Assembly (NCBI GenBank): GCA_019671005.1
Contig: CM033718.1
Span: forward strand, 3,348,001 to 3,412,000
Direction: 5' to 3'
Length of the DNA: 64,000 nucleotides
DNA from: Hibiscus mutabilis
Lineage: Eukaryota; Streptophyta; Magnoliopsida; Malvales; Malvaceae
Position 1 is the first letter of the stretch. Each line of letters opens with the position of its first letter. A model generated the notes under the pieces. That model did no database searches, was not told the origin of the DNA, and was given only the letters and a program-made list of their open reading frames with translations. The translations under genes and the position numbers were made by a program. Of this stretch, positions 59,356 through 64,000 are shown one piece after another.

Positions 59356-61599
59356 TTTTTTTTCTAATGGGTTTTCACTTGGAAAAAAAAAAGGATCTTT
59401 TTAGACTCTTTTTTCTCAAATGATTTCAAATGTGGAAAAGATTCTTGTTCCCGAGAGAATCAAAGAACAATGGGGTTTGAAATGTTTGATTTAAACAAAA
59501 AGATTTTACATCAGGTTGAAGCCAAACATTTCAGACAGACAACCTAATATTAATATTCTACAAACCAAACTTAATCTTAAAGCCCATTTCTTTTTTAAAA
59601 ACTTGTTGGTTTTGTTTTCATGCATTTCTATACGTTGGTTCGGTATTTTTTTTTCTTCAAGTATACAAGTCCAGTATTGGTAGCCGGTAGGAGTGAAGTT
59701 ATTTGAAAGTTAAAACTTGTGTGTTTAAATAATTTAAATTAAAATTTTAAGCTTAGACCTTGGTTGAGATATAACCAAGTTGCTCAAGTTCAATTTTGAT
59801 TAAACTCGTTTATGTACTAAAGTTTAAACTTGAGCTCGATTAAACTTATTCACATTCAATAGTATGTAAAGGTGGTAAGGTATTTTACTAATATGAAAAT
59901 ATGCTAAAATTGAAAAGTTTGATTAGGCTCAAGAGCTGTTCAAGTTGAGTATTATGATATTCAAATTTGATTTGTTCAAACACAAACTCTACTCAATAAT
60001 CACTAAATTGAAGTTAATTTTTTTTCAGAATCAAACTAAAATAATTTAAGAGTATAAGTGTCTTCTTTACATACTTACGGTCGTATTCGAATCTCGAGTC
60101 TAATCAAGTAAATTATTTTGTTAAAAGAATGATGAAACAAGGTGGTTGGAGAAGGGATTGTTGGGGGAACATTTGTTTATGACCCAATAACTGATTACAA
60201 GCCAAAAGTCGTTTTTTCCCCCATCAATTTCAGGTTTATTTTTCACGAAACCTTTTAGCAATAAAATATGAGATTTATTAAATAATTAGTTACCATTGAA
60301 GTTGACAATTCAACTGCTTTCAGATTCCCATCTGCAGAACACAAGACATTAAGATGGTATTAAATCTGCATGATTGACATAGATATACAGAGCCCAAATT
60401 ATAATTTGATTAATTTATATAATTAGATAAAATTCTCGTTAGAATTGAAATAAACCGGATTTGGATAAAAATATTTTATGAATACTTTATGTTGGAAAAC
60501 GTGATAAAATAGTAATTTTGAGCCATATTTCGAATGGGTAAAGGTGAAAATTCAAATAAGAATTCGATTGGATCTTATTCTACTCCACGAGATCTTTACA
60601 ACGGTATCTCATATGCTCAAAACGGTTGAGTAATGAATAAGAAATTGATGCTTAAAGTAAGGAGATATGAATTGAGAAAAGAAAATGGAAACCTCCAATC
60701 CCACATTGATAGGATAAATGGAATGAGAAGTGTTTATATACACTTACTTTGTAATTATTAAATGACTTGAATTGAATTTGTGCTTTGTGCGTAGGGGTGT
60801 AAATTCAATCCCATTTGGGTTGTTACGGGGGCAAAATTCAATCCCATTTGGGTTGTTACGGGGGCACACTTGCACAATGTAATGGTCGGGTCTTGCTGCA
60901 TAGGCTTGCATTTCAAGCATACATTTTTGGTAGAGGACAAAATTAAAATTTTGGTTTAGTCACGTTTAACCTAATTTCCCCCTTCATGGCTTCTTTTCAG
61001 TTTTTAATACACGAAAAATACACAGCTTTTCAATTGCTTTTTTCTCCCAAAAAATCTGCATTATTTTGGTGATAGTCGAAGGCTTGAGTTTGTTCGTGAT
61101 TACTCAGTTGTGCTACTGAGATAATCATTTGTTGTTGTATTCTGAGAGACCGACGACCGAAGATCTCTAGCACCGAAGATCGGTCAAATCTGTCTTAAAA
61201 AAATTGTGTTAGCAACCATATTTTCGGTTATTTCTAACTTCTTTTATGTTATTTAGAATATTATTTTTATTCGTGTAATTTCTAATTTCTTTTTCCCGTT
61301 TAATATTAAATTATTTTAAATTTAACCCTTTTTGTCCAACACTTTATGTATAGAAAAAATTGAAATGCATACGAAGAAGGTAATTAAGAAAAGGCACATG
61401 TTTCAAGTGCATTATTAGTTAGCTTAAGAAGACGGGGCAGATGGGATGTGATTTTCAACAAGGTGAACTGGAGATATCCTACAAAAGATGCTGATTAATG
61501 AATTATTATTATTTTTTAAAGATATAGTATTTAAACAAATGTTAAAAGAATTACATCTGGTTACGTGAATAAAAATTTTCGGCCTCTTTTTAGTCTCTA
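59356..61599. other. Intergenic upstream of the IRX15-like gene
   Basis: The first 150 bp contain the 5' UTR with A/T runs. 59700-60000 holds degenerate gctcgattaaac/gctcaag sequence, perhaps an old relative of the GTCGAG-rich element. A 33-bp perfect tandem duplication sits at 60801-60866. No gene was recognised. Confidence 0.45.
60801..60866. repeat. 33-bp perfect tandem duplication
   Basis: Unit 60801-60833 (aaattcaatcccatttgggt...) is repeated exactly at 60834-60866. No function is assigned. Confidence 0.85.
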
Positions 61600-61800
61600 T
61601 TTATGTTTCACTTTAAAATTTTAAATTTATGGTTTAGGATTAAAGTTTAGGGTTATGGGTTAAGACTAGGGTTTAAAGAATTATGGGTAGAGTGTGTTTT
61701 TTAAGATGAAAGGTTTAGGGCTTAAAGATCTAAAATTTAATTTTTAAGTGTAAAGTTGAGGATTTTTGTTCTTAATATATGTAAAGTTGAAACATAAAAA
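61600..61800. mobile_element. MITE-like element with TTTAGGG-like interior
   Basis: The ends tttatgtttcactttaaa and, inverted, tttatgtttcaactttaca are matching inverted repeats. The interior has imperfect TTTAGGG units. It resembles the other telomere-like elements in design but has different termini. Confidence 0.45.
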
Positions 61801-61911
61801 TTCCACCATTCCTCAAACTCAAGTATCAATTCATTGTTTCCAATTGACTGGAGATCATGAACAGGTTGAATATCAATTCATTGGTCATTGACCTTCAAAT
61901 TAGCTGAGAAT

Positions 61912-62073
61912 GTTGTCCATGGCGTTGCTTGCATCAAGGCTTTGTCCACGACAACTCGAGATGCCCCCAACGTCGAGCTCCTCGGGACTAATTTGGAAAC
62001 GGTCTCGACTTGCACTGATGACTACTCCGATGTCGTCCTTGCATACTCTTCTACTACCAAAGATTAGTATGAT
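61912..62073 (+). other. Unrecognised coding-like fragment
   Basis: One plus-strand frame reads NVVHGVACIKALSTTTRD then APNVELLGTNLETVSTC, ending at a TAG near 62070. The minus strand is also open (61900-62103). GC content is higher than around it and codons look gene-like. I do not recognise a family. It may be an exon fragment captured with the PABP piece 560 bp downstream. Confidence 0.3.
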
Positions 62074-62629
62074 TCTGCATCCAATTTGAGTAACATTATG
62101 CATGATCAGAGTAAGACTTTGTTTAGCATTTGAATGCAGAAATTGAAACCCTTTATTTCTCTAAATATAAAGGCAGGTGGTCTTTACTTACATTCCTCAA
62201 AGTTTTGAGAAATTTTCATTAAGTCCCTCAAAATTATTAAATTTTTTCATTAAATCTCAATTTTTTGAAAATTTTAATTAGACCCTACTGCATCATGTGA
62301 TGATTATTTCCTTTAACTCTAATTGATTTTTCAGTTTATGGGTGCATGTAAAAAAATACATGTTGCTTCATGTGATAATTATTGGTTGAATATATCTATT
62401 TATTGGAGGCACTTCAATTGTTTATTCTCGTTTTTCTTAATGATGATCTTAAGTTATAACCTTATAAGCAAGAACGGAGGCAAATGGACAATGGAAGAGA
62501 CTCTTGCCCTCGAGACAGAGATTTTTTTTAAACTTTGTTTCTTTATTTATTTTTGAAAAAAAATATTCTCTTTTGTGGTTAAGTTTTGGATGGCTATAAG
62601 TTGATTAATTTTCTGTATTTTTATAACAG

Positions 62630-62776
62630 CCTGGATTTGGATATCAACAAAACCTAATTCCTGGAATGATGCCAAACTTTTTCATGCCAATGCTTCAGCC
62701 CAGGCAGCAGAATCAACGCCGAAAAAGGCTAAAGCTGGCCGGATGCAATAACTATACACAAACTGCTCGAATTTAA
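62630..62776 (+). pseudogene. Poly(A)-binding protein exon fragment
   Basis: After an acceptor-like ttataacag, an open frame of 48 codons reads PGFGYQQNLIPGMMPNFFMP then MLQPRQQNQR. This is the proline- and glutamine-rich linker of plant poly(A)-binding proteins between RRM4 and the MLLE domain. It then drifts into unrelated residues and a TAA. No RRM or MLLE exon was found nearby, so this is an isolated exon remnant. Confidence 0.7.
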
Positions 62777-63782
62777 GTCTTTCAAAAATAATAAAATTTT
62801 CTTTTACATTGACACTACTCGGAGGATTCGTATAATATTTATTATTGTACGCCATGTATATGAATTTGGTATATTTGAACTATTGTCGAATATATGAGTT
62901 TGAAAAAAAACTTTAAGTTGATAAAAATATCCTTTATTATTTATTTTATTACTATATTAACATTTTAATAATTTTTATTATTAAATTTTGAATATATTTT
63001 TATTAAATTTTAAAACTTAATACTCATCGGTAATCTAAGTTCATATTCTAAAATATTTTATTTCAAATCTCAAACCAATATATATCAACACGTCCAAGCC
63101 CAAAAAACATACCCATTTGTTACCCGAAAACCCAAAATAAACTAATATATATCCCAAATCTTGAGAGAAAAAAACCCAATAGCTAAATATAATTTGTAAA
63201 AATTAAAAACCCAACTCAAATTTAGTTTAAAAATTAAAAATCTAAAAAATATTAAAATGTTAAAAATTTAATAATGTATTGTGTATTACTATTTTACTTT
63301 TGCCATTTGTATTGCTATTTACTAGCTATATATATGTCTAGTAATATAATAAAAGAAAAATAGCTATTAATATTATAATGTGCAACATTATATTATGATT
63401 TATGTATATATGTGAATTGGGTGGGGCATGTGTGAAGGGTGTTCTTCCTATATTCATTTCCGTCAAAAATTTTCATCTTTATCACTGTCTCACGACTCGA
63501 TGCAAATACAAAATATAAAATCATTCTTACCCCACAACGCACAAGACTAAAACCATCTCCACCCCACCACCTACATGGGTCCTGAGACCCACTAATATGA
63601 AAAAAAATATGAAACACATTGTAATCACTCATTTTTGTACGGGTTTTTAGTATTTTTAGTATTATTGTAATAATATATATAAATAATTATAATAATAAAA
63701 TTAATAAAAAAAAGCAAAAAAAAAAATTAATAATAAAAAATGGGGAGGAGTGGAGCACAAGGCTCCACGTCACCCTCCTCCC
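62777..63782. other. Intergenic, nothing recognised
   Basis: AT-rich sequence with A/T homopolymers. No coding signal was recognised. Confidence 0.5.
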
Positions 63783-63968
63783 CTCTATAAATAGGCAGCA
63801 AGCGAAGAAGCAAATTGAATTGCAATTGGGATTGAAATGGCAGCAAGCCATGGAGAAATCGGCAAGGGCTGGCGAATAAGGGAGCTTAGGCTCCCGGCCA
63901 GCCCAGATTGGGGCGATGTCTCCGGTCCTAGTCGGTTCGATCGGGGTCCTATTTTAGGTCCGATCTAG
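63783..63968 (+). promoter_or_regulatory. TATA box and short reading frame at the right edge
   Basis: A good TATA box (ctataaatagg, 63784-63794), after a GC-rich ctccacgtcaccctcctccc, is followed 43 bp later by ATG at 63837. That opens 43 codons (MAASHGEIGKGWRIRELRLP...) to TAG at 63968. It may be a gene start whose next exon lies outside, or the promoter region of an LTR whose end is not in the window. The product is not recognised. Confidence 0.4.
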
Positions 63969-64000
63969 TTAATATTTTTGGAGAGGTCGTGGTAGATCTC

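Overview
The window is plant nuclear DNA, almost certainly a eudicot. Genes contain AT-rich introns with GT/AG borders, intergenic DNA is AT-rich and full of small inverted-repeat elements, and nearly half of the window is one nested Ty3/gypsy insertion. The gene set (PTEN2-type phosphatase, cathepsin B, potato inhibitor I, IRX14, IRX15-like) does not fix the species. Cotton or another Malvaceae is a low-confidence impression only.

Layout from left to right. 1-1700: intergenic, with two small inverted-repeat elements whose interior is degenerate telomere-like sequence. 1703-4581: the remains of a PTEN2-type phosphatase gene (minus strand) with a frameshifting deletion in its first coding exon, a second frameshift before the catalytic loop, and a missing front half of the phosphatase domain. 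Its 5' leader exon lies 30 kb away at about 35054-35165, because a large Tat/Ogre-type retrotransposon (5000-34924, LTRs 2.83-2.85 kb, 5-bp target duplication gtata) sits in the leader intron. That element is itself split by an Athila-type element (14693-26337) with an aberrant right end. Both elements lie on the minus strand and are decayed.

36983-47419: a tandem array of three cathepsin B-like cysteine protease genes (minus strand). Copies 1 and 2 are pseudogenes sharing a 10-bp deletion just after the catalytic cysteine. Copy 3 reads as an intact 11-exon, 354-residue gene that includes a 5-nt microexon. The middle copy is a chimera of its neighbours, as expected from unequal crossing-over. 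A fragment of the PTEN first exon and leader intron lies upstream of copies 1 and 2, so a PTEN-cathepsin pair was probably duplicated first and the array expanded afterwards.

47500-64000: ordinary gene space. It holds a potato-inhibitor-I gene (49526-49858), an IRX14-type GT43 xylan gene (51025-52811), a 5'-truncated LINE with a 9-bp target duplication (55307-57390), an IRX15-like DUF579 xylan gene (58414-59355), a poly(A)-binding-protein exon fragment (62630-62776), and a TATA box with a short reading frame at the right edge. Several foldback MITE-like elements lie between them. Two genes for secondary-wall glucuronoxylan synthesis within 6 kb is a notable neighbourhood. No prokaryotic, organellar, CRISPR, rRNA or tRNA feature was seen.
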